A stretch of 64,000 nt of DNA from Saccopteryx bilineata (lineage: Eukaryota > Chordata > Mammalia > Chiroptera > Emballonuridae), in contig NC_089492.1 in assembly GCF_036850765.1 (NCBI RefSeq), forward strand, positions 201,964,276-202,028,275. Direction: 5' to 3'. Below, piece by piece: positions 21,207 through 33,353 of this stretch. The notes below the pieces were generated by a model. That model did no database searches, had not been told where the DNA came from, and saw only the letters and a list, made by a program, of their open reading frames with translations. The stretch's first letter is position 1; each line of letters opens with the position of its first letter. The translations under genes and the position numbers were made by a program.

Positions 21207-21362
21207 TCACTTTAGAGAGGAGAAAGAGAGAGAGAGGAGGGAGAAAAAAGCAGGAAATAAAAATTACCACATGTGCCTTGACCAGGCAAGCACAGGGTTT
21301 TAAACCGGTGGCCTTAGGATTCCAGGTTGATGCTTTATTCACTGTACCATCACAGGCCAGGC
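21207..21362 (-). mobile_element. SINE family C, reverse
   Basis: Perfect 16-bp duplication CTCAGTTGCTTTTTGT at 21191-21206 and 21363-21378. Confidence 0.92.
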
Positions 21363-21439
21363 CTCAGTTGCTTTTTGTAACTGAGGTATATGTACATGTG
21401 TGTGTTGTAATATTTAATTACTTAAATAATATGAAATGA

Positions 21440-22040
21440 GCCTGGCCTGCGGTGGCACAGTGGATCAAGTGTTGACCTGAATGTTGAGATCGCTGGTTTA
21501 AAAGCCTGGGCTTGCCCGGTCAAGACACATACGAGAAGCAACTACTATGAGTTGACTCTTTCTGCTCCCGCTCCCTGCCCCTCACCTCTCTCTCTCAAAT
21601 CAGTAAAATCTTTTTTTTTTTTTTGTATTTTTCTGAAGCTGGAAACGGGGAGAGACAGTCAGACAGACTCCCGCATGCACCAGACCGGGATCCACCCGGC
21701 ATATCCACTAGGGGCGAAGCTCTGCCCACCAGGGGGCGATGCTCTGCCCCTCCGGGGCGTCGCTCTGTCGCGACCAGAGCCACTCTAGCGCCTGGGGCAG
21801 AGACCAAGGAGCCATCCCCAGCGCCAGGGCCATCTTTGCTCCAATGGAGCCTCACTGCGGGAGGGGAAGAGAGAGACAGAGAGAGGAAGGAGAGGGGGAA
21901 GGGTGGAGAAGCAGATGGGCACTTCTCCTGTGTGCCCTGGCCGGGAATCGAACCCGGGACTTCCGCACGCCAGGCCGACACTCTACCACTGAGCCAACCG
22001 GCCAGGGCCTCAATAAAATCTTTAATTAAAAAAATTAGAT
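21440..22040 (+). mobile_element. SINE family C, tail split by a family A copy
   Basis: Body 21440-21613 and tail remnant 22010-22040. The break falls in the 'cagtaaaatcttt' tail. Confidence 0.88.
21614..22009 (-). mobile_element. SINE family A, reverse, nested in a C tail
   Basis: Duplication TCAGTAAAATCTTT / TCAATAAAATCTTT (21600-21613, 22010-22023). Perfect CTCF-like core CCACCAGGGGGCG at 21726-21738. Confidence 0.93.
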
Positions 22041-23298
22041 ATATATCAAATGAAACTCAAACCTTCCTGACTACAGGGCAAGGAGATTCCCTGCTCCAAT
22101 CCTTATACCAAACAGAACTGACATCAGGGCTGGGTTTCAGTTTAGGATATAAATGTGCACTGGCACAACTGTGTGCCTATATAGTCCTTTGATTCAAACC
22201 TTTAACAAAATACAATATGAATTAAAACAGAACAAATCTCTTTTTATGGTACAGATAAGAAAGCAAAAATATCATAAAACTAGCCTAGCACCAGATCATA
22301 TTTTTAAGCTGGGAAAATAGAAATTAATAATTGAGTTTTCAAAAAGCTTAGAATCTAGTAGAAAAGCAAACAGTGAAGTAGGAGACTGTATTCAGTGCAC
22401 ACAGCTCAACTCAACTGTGATACAGCATGTTGCAATAACGGTAGCCTCTGTGGCAGCCAAGGAGATGCAGTCTTCAGTCTCTGATGGAAAGAGAAAGTGT
22501 GCTCTCAGAGTCAGACACAGTGACTTATATAGACTGAAGCCCCCCACCATCCCTGATTGTTCTGTCCTCATGCAAATGATGACCCCAAATCCTCAAAGTT
22601 TGATCAGTCTAAAAGGCACTGTCCTGATTGGTCAGAATGGAGCTGCTCTGGTCAGTTAGGGAAGCTGATGGGGCTATAGCTGCACAGATTCCACTGGACA
22701 GGAAGGCCTCAGTCCTATTGGTTGAAACAGGACTCCAGGCTGCTCAGATGGCAGGGACTCAAGGCATGGGGGCAGGTCAGTGCAGGCTTCTCCCTGAAGT
22801 GAGGTTTGTGCGAGGGGCTCTGGGTAGAAATGGCTGCTAGTGCTCTGGTTTTTACCAGTTAGCCATCAGGAGCCCTCCTTAATAGGTATCTTTTTTTCTC
22901 AAGGTCCACAAAATAAAATGAAAAATAAAGTAATAAAACCAAATGGACTAACTATAAATAAAAGAGCCATCTAACTCTTGTGGAACTTAAGAAAGCAGAG
23001 CAGACTGTGTAGCTGGAGAGGGCCTCACCCCAGGGCCGCCTCACAGCCTGCTGTTCCACAGCTGTGCTGCTTCATGAGTGAGCCGCCTGCACTGAATGAA
23101 GTCTGCTGCTTCACTGCAGCCCAAACTGGGGATTCCTGTTGCTGTTGAATTGGTGCCGATGACCATTGGGTTGACACTCCTGTCATGATAGTATCTGTGA
23201 CAGCAATAACTTTACTGTAGTAAAAGCAAGTCATTTGTACTCTTCCATAGGTAGCAATATTTTAAATTATTACAAATAACTGATTGCATAATTATTTT
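22041..23298. other. Unclassified block with clustered CCAAT-type motifs
   Basis: No coding sequence was seen. Between 22550 and 22730 the text holds 'cctgattgttctgtcc', 'ctgattggtcagaatgg' and 'cctattggttgaaac', that is several CCAAT/ATTGG boxes in a GC-richer stretch. It could be an old LTR promoter region or unique sequence. No boundaries were found. Confidence 0.35.
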
Positions 23299-23313
23299 TA
23301 AATAATTTAATTT

Positions 23314-23576
23314 TTCCTTTTTTTAGTGAGAGAGATACAAAGACAGAAAGCCATGAAGGGAGAGAGATAAGAAGCATCAACTTGTAGTTATAGCACTTTT
23401 TAAAGATGTTCACTGATTGCTTCTCATATGTACCTTGACTATGGGGCTCCAGCAGAGCCAGTGACCCCTTGTTCAAGCCAGTGACCTTGGGCTCAAGCTG
23501 GCTACCTCAGGGTTTGAATCTGGGACTTCAGTGTCCGAGGTTGACACTTCAACCACTATGCCACCACTGGTCTGGC
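23314..23576 (-). mobile_element. SINE family B-like, reverse, diverged
   Basis: Head decayed (ACTGGTCTGGC). Bracketed by A/T-rich 'aaataatttaattt' / 'aaataaatttaatt'. Confidence 0.75.
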
Positions 23577-23606
23577 AAAATAAATTTAATTAAAAAAGAA
23601 TTACAG

Positions 23607-23975
23607 CTTGCCCAGGCAGTGGATAGACCACTGGCCTGGGACCCTGGGACACAGAGGAGCCAGGTTCAAAACCCTGAGGTCACCGGCTCATGTGTGGACT
23701 CATCCTGCTTGATGCAGGCTCACCAGCTAAAGCAAGGGGTCACTGGCTTGAACATGGGATCATAGACTTGAGCTTAAAGATCGCTGGCTTGAGCAAGGTG
23801 TCACTCGGTCTGCTGTAGCACCCTGGTCAAAGCACATATGATAAGGCAATCAATGAACAACTAAGGTGCCACAATGAAGAATTGATGCTTCTCATCTCTC
23901 TTCCTTCCTGCCTGTCTGTCACTATCTGTCCCTCTCTTTGTCTCTGTCTCTCGCGCTAAAAAATAAATAAAATAA
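23607..23975 (+). mobile_element. SINE family B, diverged
   Basis: Duplication AATTACAG at 23599-23606 and 23976-23983. Head shortened; contains the 'gggatcatagacttgag' variant segment. Confidence 0.82.
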
Positions 23976-24352
23976 AATTACAGTTGACATACATTATATT
24001 AGTTTCAGGTATATAGTGATTTATAAAATGTACAAAATGGTCACCCCATTAAGTCTAGTACCTATCTGACACCAAATATAGTTATTACAATGTTTTTTAC
24101 TATATTCCTTGTACTTGATATCCCTGTGATTGTTTTTATAACTGGCAGTTTGTACATCTTAATTCCTTCCGCTTATTCATCTAACCTCTCAACCCCACTC
24201 CCAGCTGGCAACCATCAAAATGTTCTTTGTATCAATGAGTCTGTTTCTATTTTGTTTGTTGATTTTCTTTTTTTTTTTTTTAGAATTCAAATAACTGAAA
24301 TCATGTGGTATTTGTCTTTCTATGACTGGCTTATTTCACTTAGCATTATACC

Positions 24353-25497
24353 CTTTAGGTCAGGCATGGCCAACATACGGCCCGTGGGCCGGATCCAGCC
24401 TGTGTAATGAGTTTATACAGCCAGCAATTAAATTTTTAATATTCTCCACTACTTTAAAATCTCAGCTACTCAGAAGCAGAAGCGTCTTTGATTATTGGAA
24501 ATTGAGATATTTAAGAAGATAGTGATACGCGGAAAAGAATTCTGCGTGTGACTAATCTAGGGTTAACTTCCAATAATTGGTCGAATGGATTCGCGATACT
24601 TCTTTTTAAAAAAAATTCCATTATAAAGATTTACAACTTTTGTACTCATCTGTACTCGATATGAACTGTTAGATATTTAGCAGCAATGTGAAACCCACAT
24701 TTTTTTAGGTGGAGTTTGCCAGTGTGCACCTAAGGTCAAACAATTCGTTATTTTTGTAGTCAAGTGTGCTGAATCAAGTGGCATTGTAGCACATAGACAA
24801 CAGCTGTAGTTGATAACTGAAAACGTGTTCAGGCTGTTTGTAAAATGAAATAATTGTTTTATTTGCGATATAACCCCTTCAAGCTCTCTTTTTTTTTTTT
24901 TCAGAGACAGAGAGAGAGTCAGAGAGAGGGATAGACAGGGACAGACAGACAGGAACGGAGAGATGAGAAGCATCAATCATTAGTTTTTCTTTGCGACACT
25001 TTAGTTGTTCATTGATTGCTTTCTCATATGTGCCTTGACCACAGGCCTTCAGCAGACCGAATAACCCATTGCTCGAGCCAGTGACCTTGGGTCCAAACTG
25101 GTGAGCTTTGCTCAAACCAGATGAGCCCGTGCTCAAGCTGGCGACCTTGGGGTTTCGAACCTGGATCCTCTGCATCCCAGTCCGATGCTCTATCCACTGC
25201 GTCACCGCCTGGTCAGGCCAAGCTCATTCTATTAATTAAATATTGTTTCGACTGATTACAATAGAGTTTGGATATTGATACGGTATGTAATTATATTTTT
25301 ATTAAAATAATACTGTATATTAAAATTTTTTCACTCATTTATTCATAAACAAATTTCATAATAAAATTTTGTTTACTTAAACAAATTGTTTTTGTATTTA
25401 ACATTTTTTAATTTTAATATTTCATTCGGCCCATGAATAAAGTTTTCTTTCTAATCTGGCCTGGGGGCAAAAACTGTTGGCTACACCTGCTCTAGGT
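24353..25497. mobile_element. hAT-type element with 8-bp duplication, carrying a SINE
   Basis: The element 24361-25489 begins CAGGCATGGCCAACATACGG and ends GTTGGCTACACCTG, imperfect inverted termini of the hAT type. The 8-bp duplication is CTTTAGGT (24353-24360) / CTCTAGGT (25490-25497). Without its SINE the element is about 800 bp. Its interior has no intact transposase frame. Confidence 0.85.
24887..25218 (-). mobile_element. SINE family B, reverse, nested in the hAT element
   Basis: Duplication CAAGCTC at 24880-24886 and 25219-25225. It is the youngest layer of an L1-hAT-SINE nest. Confidence 0.9.
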
Positions 25498-25580
25498 CCA
25501 TCCATGTTGTAGCAAATGGTAAGATTTTACATTTTATGGCTGAGTAATATTCCACTGTGTGTATGTAAGACTATGTGATT

Positions 25581-26394
25581 ATGTCAAGAGACAGTTTCAT
25601 AATTTCAAATTAAATCACTCTGCGATAAAGGAAATAATTCTGTGTTAAAAGGACAAATAAAAAAGTTCCCACTAAGTAAATTAAGAGTTAAAATGCCAGA
25701 ATAAGTGAGGGGAAGGAAGAACAAGAGCAGCTCAGAAGTGCAAAACAAAATTGCTGACAAGACAAACATTTAAGGGTCATACTGAAGCATACGTGCTTCT
25801 GGGAATGAAGGGAAAAGGGATAAGAAGTACCCTTACCCCCGGTATTTGTTAAAATTCACCCAGGTTATTACCCTGAGCACAAACTTAATCAGAAAAGAAC
25901 ATAAAAATGGCTCATAAGACAATGCCAGTGTTTTGTCATCCAGAAATCAATTTGTACACTTGCTATGCAGGTAGATTGTCTCTAGGTAAACTGATTATAT
26001 AAATAAACTTGAACAAGCCAGTCTACCTTCCTTATTGTTTAACGTTCCATGTACATGTAGACATGCTCAGTCAATAGTCCAGAGCCCAGAGGTGCACAGA
26101 CAGCTCAGAAGCTGCTTCAGTTCTTAAATAATGTTTGCGTTCCATCACATTTTCAAAGCTGAAGAGGCAGAGAGAGAAGTACAGAGGCTTTTCTGCAGCT
26201 CATTTACCACCTATTCTGCCCCTAAACATCACCTTGTGCCATAAAGTCTGGCACCTTCTGACAGAGAACAGACTGTCCAGAACGATAAGAATTCTCAGTA
26301 CATGCTGTCTTGGGTTCTCCTTGATTTCATCACACTTTCTGAGAACATTCTTTGCTAAACCTTGAGATATTTCTTACATTTTATGTGGCTCTAG
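25581..26394. other. Unique intron, nothing recognised
   Basis: A 76-codon frame at 26135-26365 has no recognisable domain. No repeat was identified. Confidence 0.45.
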
Positions 26395-27158
26395 CATTTA
26401 ATTTTTTAATTTTTATTTATTTATTTAGACAATTAAATTTAACAGGGTGACATTGGTCAACCAGAGTACATAGATTTAGAGAAAACATCTCCATTTCATT
26501 TGGACAGTTGATTATGCTGTATACCCATCACCCAAAGTCAAATCATCCTCGTCACCCTATATTTTGTTTCTCTTTAAGCCCCTCCCCTTCCCCCAATTCC
26601 CTTCCTCTTCATCTGCTAACCACTGCACCCCTGTCTAGGTCCATGAGTCTCAATTTTGTGTTCTACCTATGTATGGAATCATACAGTTCTTAGCTTTTTC
26701 TGATTTATTTATTTCATTCAGTATAATGTTATCAAGGTCCATCCATGTTGTAAATGACACTATGTCATCATTTCTTATGGCTGAGTAGTGTTCCATAGTG
26801 TATATGTGCCACATCTTCTTTATTCAATCCTCTACTGAAGGGCATTACTGCTGTTTTCATGTCTCGGCCACCATGAACAATGCTGTGATGAACATGGGGG
26901 TACATGTGTCTTTACGTACCCATGTTTTCAAGTTTTGGGGGTGTATACCCAGAAGAGGGATTGCTGGGTCATATGGTAGTTCTATTCTTAATTTTTTGAA
27001 GAACCAACATACTTTCTTCCACAATGGTTGTACTAATCTACATTGCTACCAAGAGTGAATGAGGGTTCCTTTTTCTCCACAGCCTCTCCAGCACTTGTTA
27101 TTACCTGTCTTGTTGATAATAGCTAATCTAACAGGTGTGAGGTGGTATCTCATTGCAG

Positions 27159-27541
27159 ATTTTTTTGGTTTGTTTTTTTGTTTTGTATCTTTCTGAAGTT
27201 GGAAACGGGGAGGCAGTCAGACTCTTGCATGCGCCCGACTGGGATCCACCCGGCATGCCCACCAGGGGGCGATGCTCTGCCCATCTTGGGTCGTTGCTTG
27301 GTTGCAACCAGAGCCATTCTAGTGCCTGAGGCAGAGGCCATGGAGCCGTCTTCAGTGCCCAGGCCAACCTTGCTTCAGTGGAGCCTTGGCTGCCAGAGGG
27401 GAAGAGAGAGACAGAGAGGAAGGAGAGGGGGAGAAGTGGAGAAGCAGATGGGCGCTTCTCCTGTGTGCCCTGGCCGGGAATCGAACCCGGAACTCCTGCA
27501 CGCCAGGCCAATGCTCTACCACTGAGCCAACCAGCCAGGGC
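27159..27541 (-). mobile_element. SINE family A, reverse, in L1
   Basis: Duplication CTCATTGCAG at 27149-27158 and 27542-27551. Perfect CTCF-like core at 27259-27271. Confidence 0.93.
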
Positions 27542-27593
27542 CTCATTGCAGTTTTGATTTGCATTTCTCTAATAGTGAAGATAAGCATTTTTT

Positions 27594-27760
27594 TTGTTTT
27601 TTTTTATTATTCATTTTAGAGAGAAGAGAGAGACAGGGGGGAGGAGCTGGAAGCATCAACTCCCATATGTGCCTTGACCAGGCAAGCCCAGGGTTTCGAA
27701 CCGGCGACCTCAGCATTTCCAGGTTGACGCTTTTATCCACTGCGCCACCACAGGTCAGGC
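27594..27760 (-). mobile_element. SINE family C, reverse, in L1
   Basis: Duplication AAGATAAGCATTTTTT / AAGATGTGCATTTTTT (27578-27593, 27761-27776). Confidence 0.9.
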
Positions 27761-29692
27761 AAGATGTGCATTTTTTCATATATCTGTTGGCCATTCGTAT
27801 TTCTTCTTGAGAGAAGTGTCTGTTTATGTCTTCTTCCCATTTTTTAAATTGGATTGTTTGTTTGTTGCTGAGTTTTGTGAGTTCTTTATATACATATATT
27901 TTGGATATTAGCCCCTTAATCTGAGCTGTTGTTTGAAAATACCATTTCCCATTTAGTTGGCTATTTGTTTTGTTGACAGTTTCTTTTGGTGTGCAGAAGC
28001 TTCTTAGTTTGATGTAGTCCCATTCATTTACCTTTGCCTTTACTTCCCTTGCCTTTGAGGTCAAATTCATAAAATGTTTTCTACTGCTAAGGTCCATGAG
28101 TTTAGTACCTACGTTTTCTTCTATGTAACTTATTGTTTCAGATCTTATATTTAGGTCTTTAGTTCATTTTGAATTAATTTTTGTGCAAGGAGACAAACGG
28201 TAGTCAAGTTTCATTCTTTTGCATGACTTTCCAGTTTTCCCAGCACTATTTATTGATGAGGCTTTCTTTGGATCCTTTGTCAAAGTTGATTTCTGGGCCC
28301 TCTATTCTGTTCCATTGGTCTCCGTGTCTATTTTTCTGCCAATACCATGCTGTTTTGATGATCGTGGCTCTGTAGTATAGTTTGAATTCAAGTATTGTAA
28401 AGCCTCCAGCTTTGTTTTTTTTCCTTAGAATTACTTTGGTTATTTGGTTTTTTTTATGGTTCCATATAAACCTGATGATTTTTTGTTCCATTTTTCTTAA
28501 AAATGGCATTGGAATTTTGATGGGAATTGCATTAAATATGTATATTGCTTTGGGTAATATGGCCATTTTAACTATATTCTTACTATCCACAAACAAGGAA
28601 TATTTTTTCACTTCATTGTGTGTTTTTCAATTTCCTTTAATAATGTTTTGTAGTTTTCAGTATACAGGTCCTTTACATTCTTTGTTATGTTTATTCCTAG
28701 GTATTTTATTTTTTTGTTGCAAGTGTAAAAGGGATTGTTGTTTTGAGTTCTTTTTCTGAAGTTTCATTATTGGCATATAAGAAAGCAATAGACTTATGTA
28801 TATTAATTTTGTATCCTGTGACCTTACTGTATTGGTTTATTGTTTCTAATAGCCTTTCTGTGGAGTGTTTGCGGTTTTCTGTATACAGGATTATATCATC
28901 TGCAAAAAGTGAAACCTTTACTTCTTCTTTCCCAATATGAATGCCTTTTATTTCTTTCTCTTGTCTGATTGCTCTGGCTAGAACTTCCAGCACTGTTGAA
29001 TAGGAGTGGAGAGAGTGGGCAGCCTTGTCTTGTTCCTGATTTTACAGGAAAAGTTTTCAGTTTTTTATAATTTATTATGATGTTAGCTGATGGTTTGTAA
29101 GAAACGGTCTTCATTATGATGAGATATTTTCCTTCCATACCCATTTTGTTGAGTGTTTTAAATATAAAATGTTGTATTTTATTGAATGCCTTTTCTGCAT
29201 TTATTGACAGGATCATATGGTTTTTGTTCTGTTTTGTTGATATAGTGTATTACGTTAATTAATTTACGTATGTCGCACCACCCTGGTGTTTCTGGGATGA
29301 ATTCCACTTGATCATGATGAATAATTTTTTTTAATGTGTTGTTGTTGCATTCGATTTGCTAGTATTTTGTTTAGGATTTTTGCATCTGTATTCATTGGAG
29401 ATATTGGTCTGTAGTTTTCTTTTTTTGAAGTATGTTGTTTACTTTCCACACTTTTGTGTGTGTGTTTACTTCTTTTTTGCAGTTGAATTCTAGTTTCAAA
29501 GCCTTATGGTCACAGAATACACTTGATATAATTTCAATCTTTCTGAATTTGTTTATGCTAGTTTTGTGGCCCAGCATATGGTCTATTTTTGAGAATGTGC
29601 CATGTACACTGGAGAAAAATGTATACTCTGACATTTTGGGATGAAATGTCCTGTAGATGTCTATTATGTCCATTTGTTCTAGTGTTTCATTT

Positions 29693-29878
29693 TTTTAAAA
29701 AAATATTTTATTTACTGATTTTTTAGAGAGAGAGGAGTGAGAGAGAGAGAGAAGGGGGAGGAGCAGGAAGCATAAACTCCCATATGTGCCTTGACCAGGC
29801 AAGCCCAAGGTTTCGAACCGGTGACCTCAGTGTTCCAGGTCGACGCTTTATCCCACTGCGCCACCACAGGTCAGGCCA
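29693..29878 (-). mobile_element. SINE family C, reverse, in L1
   Basis: Duplication CTAGTGTTTCATTT at about 29679-29692 and 29879-29892. Confidence 0.9.
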
Positions 29879-30323
29879 CTAGTGTTTCATTTAAGGCCAA
29901 TATCTCTTTACTGATTTTGTTTGTATGAGCAATCTAAAGCCATCAATGGTGTATTGAGGTCTCCAAATAAGATATTTTTTTCAGTTTGTACTTTTTGATC
30001 AGTTAGTAGATGTCTTATATATTTTGGTGCTCCCTGGTTTGGTGCATATATATTAAGTGTTGTGTCTTCTTGATACAATGTCAGCTTTATCATTATGAAA
30101 TGTCCATCTTTGTCTCTGGTTACCTTTGTTGTCTTGTAGTCAGCATTGTCAAATATGAGTATGGCTACACCTGCTTTTCTTTGGATATTATTTGCTTGGA
30201 AAATCGTTTTCCAACCTTTCACTTTGAATCTATATCTATCCTTGTAGCTTAGATGTGTCTCTTGAAGGCAGCATACTGTTGGGTTTTGCTTCTTGATCTA
30301 ATCTTCTACTCTGTGCCTCCTTT

Positions 30324-30712
30324 TTTTTTTTTTTTTTTTTTTTTTTTGTATTTTTCTGAAGCTGGAAACAGGGAGAGACAGTCAGACAGACTCCCGCATG
30401 CACCCGACCAGGATCCACCCGGCATGCCCACCAGGGGCGAGGCTCTGCCCACCAGAGGGCGATGCTCTGCCGCAATCAGAGCCACTCTAGCACCTGGGGC
30501 AGAGGCCAAGGAGCCATCCCCAGTGCCCGGGCCATCTTTTGCTCCAATGGAGCCTTGGCTGCAGGAGGGGAAGAGAGAGACAGAGAGGAAGGAGGGGGAG
30601 TGGGGGGTGGAGAAGCAAATGGGTGCTTCTCCTATGTGCCCTGGCCGGGAATCGAACCCGGGTCCCCCGCATGCCAGGCCGACGCTCTACCGCTGAGCCA
30701 ACCAGCCAGGAT
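30324..30712 (-). mobile_element. SINE family A, reverse, in L1
   Basis: Duplication TCTGTGCCTCCTTT / TCTGTACCTCTTTA. It carries two tandem CTCF-like cores, the second a full consensus match CCACCAGAGGGCG at 30449-30461. Confidence 0.92.
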
Positions 30713-30970
30713 TCTGTACCTCTTTATTGGTAAGTTCAAGCCATTTATATTTAGTGTAATTATTGACATGTGAGGATTTCCTACTGCCATTTTATATACT
30801 GTTTTCTGATAGCTTTATGTCTTGTTTGGTTCTTTTTTGTTTCTCTGTCATTTGTTTTTGTTTGATGGTATTCCATACTTCTCTGTTTCTTCTTTTTTTA
30901 AGCTATGTGTTTCAGTAGTGGTATTTTCAGGGGTGGTTACCATTAGGTTATTTAAAAAATTATTTATTGG

Positions 30971-31361
30971 GCCCTGACCGGTTGGCTCAGCGGTGGAGCA
31001 TCAGCCTAGCGTGCGGAGGACCCGGGTTCGATTCCCGGCCAGGGCACACAGGAGAAGCGCCCATTGGCTTCTCCACCCCTCCGCCGCGCTTTCCTCTCTG
31101 TCTCTCTCTTCCCCTCCCGCAGCCAAGGCTACATTGGAGCGGGGATGGCCCGGGCGCTGGGGATGGCTCTGTGTCCTCAGCCTCAGGCTCTAGAGTGGCT
31201 CTGGTCGCAACATGGCGACGCCCAGGATGGGCAGAGCATCGCCCCATGGTGGGCGTGCCGGGTGGATCCCGGTCGGGCGCGTGCGGGAGTCTGTCTGACT
31301 GTCTCTCCCTGTTTCCAGCTTCAGAAAAATGAAAAAAAAAAAATAAATAAATAAATAAAAT
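30971..31361 (+). mobile_element. SINE family A, young subfamily, in L1
   Basis: Perfect duplication AAATTATTTATTGG (about 30957-30970, 31363-31376). Subfamily with 'ccgccgcgctttcctctc' and 'caacatggcgacgcccagg'. Only one copy of the internal TGGTGGGC unit. Confidence 0.95.
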
Positions 31362-31580
31362 AAAATTATTTATTGGAGTCCATTATTTCATGAGTGCTTT
31401 TGCACTCCACCCTCCTTTGTTACTGCTCATTTTTATCCTCTCCCATTTTATGTTATTGTTGTCACAGATTACCCTTGTTTTTATTGTGGTTTTGTTAAAA
31501 TTTTTACTTGTAATTTTGTTTTGTTTTGTTTTTTGTATCTGGTCAGATAATCCCCTTTAGTATTTCCTGTAGTGAGGATT

Positions 31581-31921
31581 TTCTTTTTTTGTGTGTGTCA
31601 GAGACAGAGAGAGTCAGAGAGAGGGACAGACAGGAAGAGAGAGAGATGAGAAACATCAATTCTTCATTGCCTTAGTTGTTCATTGATTTCTCATATGTGC
31701 CTTGACCAGTAAACTCAAGCCAAGCCAGTGACCCCTTGCTCAAGCCAGCAAACTTGGGCTCAAGCGAGTGAACAGGGATTGTGTGGATGACCACCTGCTC
31801 AAGTCAGTGATCCCATGCTCAAGCTGATGAGCCCAGTCAGGCCAGTGACCTCAGGGTTTTCAACAGGGAACCTCAGCATTCTGGGTCGATGCTCTATCCA
31901 CTACACCACCACCAGTCAGGC
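31581..31921 (-). mobile_element. SINE family B, reverse, diverged
   Basis: Reverse copy with decayed middle. It separates two L1 blocks; the duplication is unclear. Confidence 0.82.
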
Positions 31922-32960
31922 GAGTTTATTCTTGTGTACTGTTTACGTTGGAGGACTAGTTTCTTTTTCTTTTTTACACATAACTGTCCAATTTTCCCAA
32001 CACTGTTTACCGAAGAGATTGTATTTACGCCATTGTATGCTCTTGCCTCCTTTGTCAAATATAGACCATAAAGGCGTAAGCATAAAGGCGTAAATTTATT
32101 TCTGGGCTCTGTGTTCTGCTCCATTCATCTATATACCTGTTCTTATGTCAGTACCATGCTGTTTTTGTTTTGTTATTTTTACAGAGACAGAGAGAGAGTC
32201 AGAGAGAGGAATAGATAGGGACAGACAGAAACGGAAAGAGATGAGGAGCATCAATCATCAGTATTTCCTTGTGGCACTTTTAGTTGTTCATTGATTGCTT
32301 TCTCATGTGTGTCTTGACCGGGGGGCTACAGCAGACTGCAGACCAAGAAACCCCTTGCTCAAGCCAGCAACCTTGGGTCCAAGCTGATGAGCTTTTTTGC
32401 TCAAACCAGATGAGCCCGTACTCAAGACGGCGACCTTGAGGTCTCAAACCTGGGTCCTCCTCATCCCAGTCCGACACTCTATCCACTGCACCACCGCCTG
32501 GTCAGGCAGTATCATGCTGTTTTGACTACAATGGTTTTGTAGTATAGTTTGATATCAGGTTTTACAATACCTCCAACTTTGTTCTTTTTTCTAAAGACTG
32601 TTGACGCTATTTGGGGTCCTTTTGGTTCTATATCAGTTTTTGGAATATTTGTTCTAAGTCTGTTAAATACACTCTCGGTATCCTGATAGAAATTGCAATG
32701 AATCTATGGATTGCTTTGGGTAGTATGGACATTTAATGTGATGTTAATTCCTCCAATCTATGAACATGGTATATGCTTCCATTTGTTTGTATGCTCTTCA
32801 TTTCTTTTCAGTGTCTTATAATTTTCTGAGTACAGATATTTTACATCCTTGGTTAAATTTATTCCTAGGTATTTTATTCTTTTTGAAGCAATTGTGAATG
32901 GGATTGTTTTCTTGTTTTCCTTTTCTGATATATCATTATTGGTGTATAAAAATGCAACTG
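31922..32960 (-). mobile_element. Second antisense L1 ORF2 fragment
   Basis: The same ORF2 zone as at 28.2-28.8 kb is present again, so this is a separate L1 copy. On the minus strand it reads [20 protein letters not shown] and [17 protein letters not shown]. It is heavily mutated and split by the SINE at 32166-32507. Confidence 0.85.
32166..32507 (-). mobile_element. SINE family B, reverse, in L1
   Basis: Duplication AGTACCATGCTGTTTT / AGTATCATGCTGTTTT (32150-32165, 32508-32523). Confidence 0.93.
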
Positions 32961-33340
32961 ATGCAGAAAACTCACAGACTAACAATATATAGTTTAAATA
33001 AAGTACGACATTAAGAAGAGACAGAACTAAAATTTGTGCCAAAGAAACAATGGAATCCATTTAAAGGCATTTTCTGATTGGCACGTGAAGGACGATTTCA
33101 GATCCAGAAGAACTTCTGATCTTTTAAACTGGCCATCCATTCAGAAAACTTCACTGTTCAACCATTTAATCTCTAAGCAACAACCGTTTAATCTCTAAGA
33201 TTTTTCCAACATTACTGTCATTAGTTTTTACTACGAAACAAAAAATTTATTTTCTGGAATTTAGACCTGGAAATGTTACTGAAACTTTCCTAAACACTGC
33301 AGTTTCAGTTTTGTCCCAACAAATTCTGTAGTTTGATTAA
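32961..33340. other. Unique intron, nothing recognised
   Basis: AT-rich sequence with no recognised feature. Confidence 0.4.
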
Positions 33341-33353
33341 AAAATAAAGCTAG

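Larger units (their letters stand above)
23984..25580 (-). mobile_element. Old antisense L1 3' region, split by a hAT element
   Basis: Left part 23984-24360, right part 25490-25580. Joining 'gcattataccctctaggt' to 'ccatccatgttgtagcaaat' restores ordinary antisense L1 text, which confirms that the hAT copy between is an insertion. Confidence 0.75.
26395..31583 (-). mobile_element. Long antisense L1, 3' end to upstream of ORF2, broken
   Basis: Read on the minus strand from 31583 to 26395 this covers sequence upstream of ORF2, nearly all of ORF2 and the 3' untranslated region. ORF2 pieces in order are: endonuclease with AGVAILIFDNADYKTTKVTRD and LNIYAPNQGAP (30222-29908), further endonuclease (29673-29392), reverse transcriptase with [13 protein letters not shown] and the FADD active-site block (29216-28706), then post-RT region (28611-27780). 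The frame is broken by shifts, stops and five SINEs. It is not functional. It lies antisense to the plus strand and so runs in the same direction as LIMS1 transcription. Confidence 0.9.

Noticed and set aside
24677..24976. Transposase remnant inside the hAT element
   Set aside because: The frame has no recognisable hAT motif and is partly SINE sequence; cannot be supported.
28706..28993. Reverse transcriptase with an FADD motif as a possible active gene or retron-like system
   Set aside because: It is a piece of an antisense L1 ORF2 with stops, shifts and SINE insertions on all sides.
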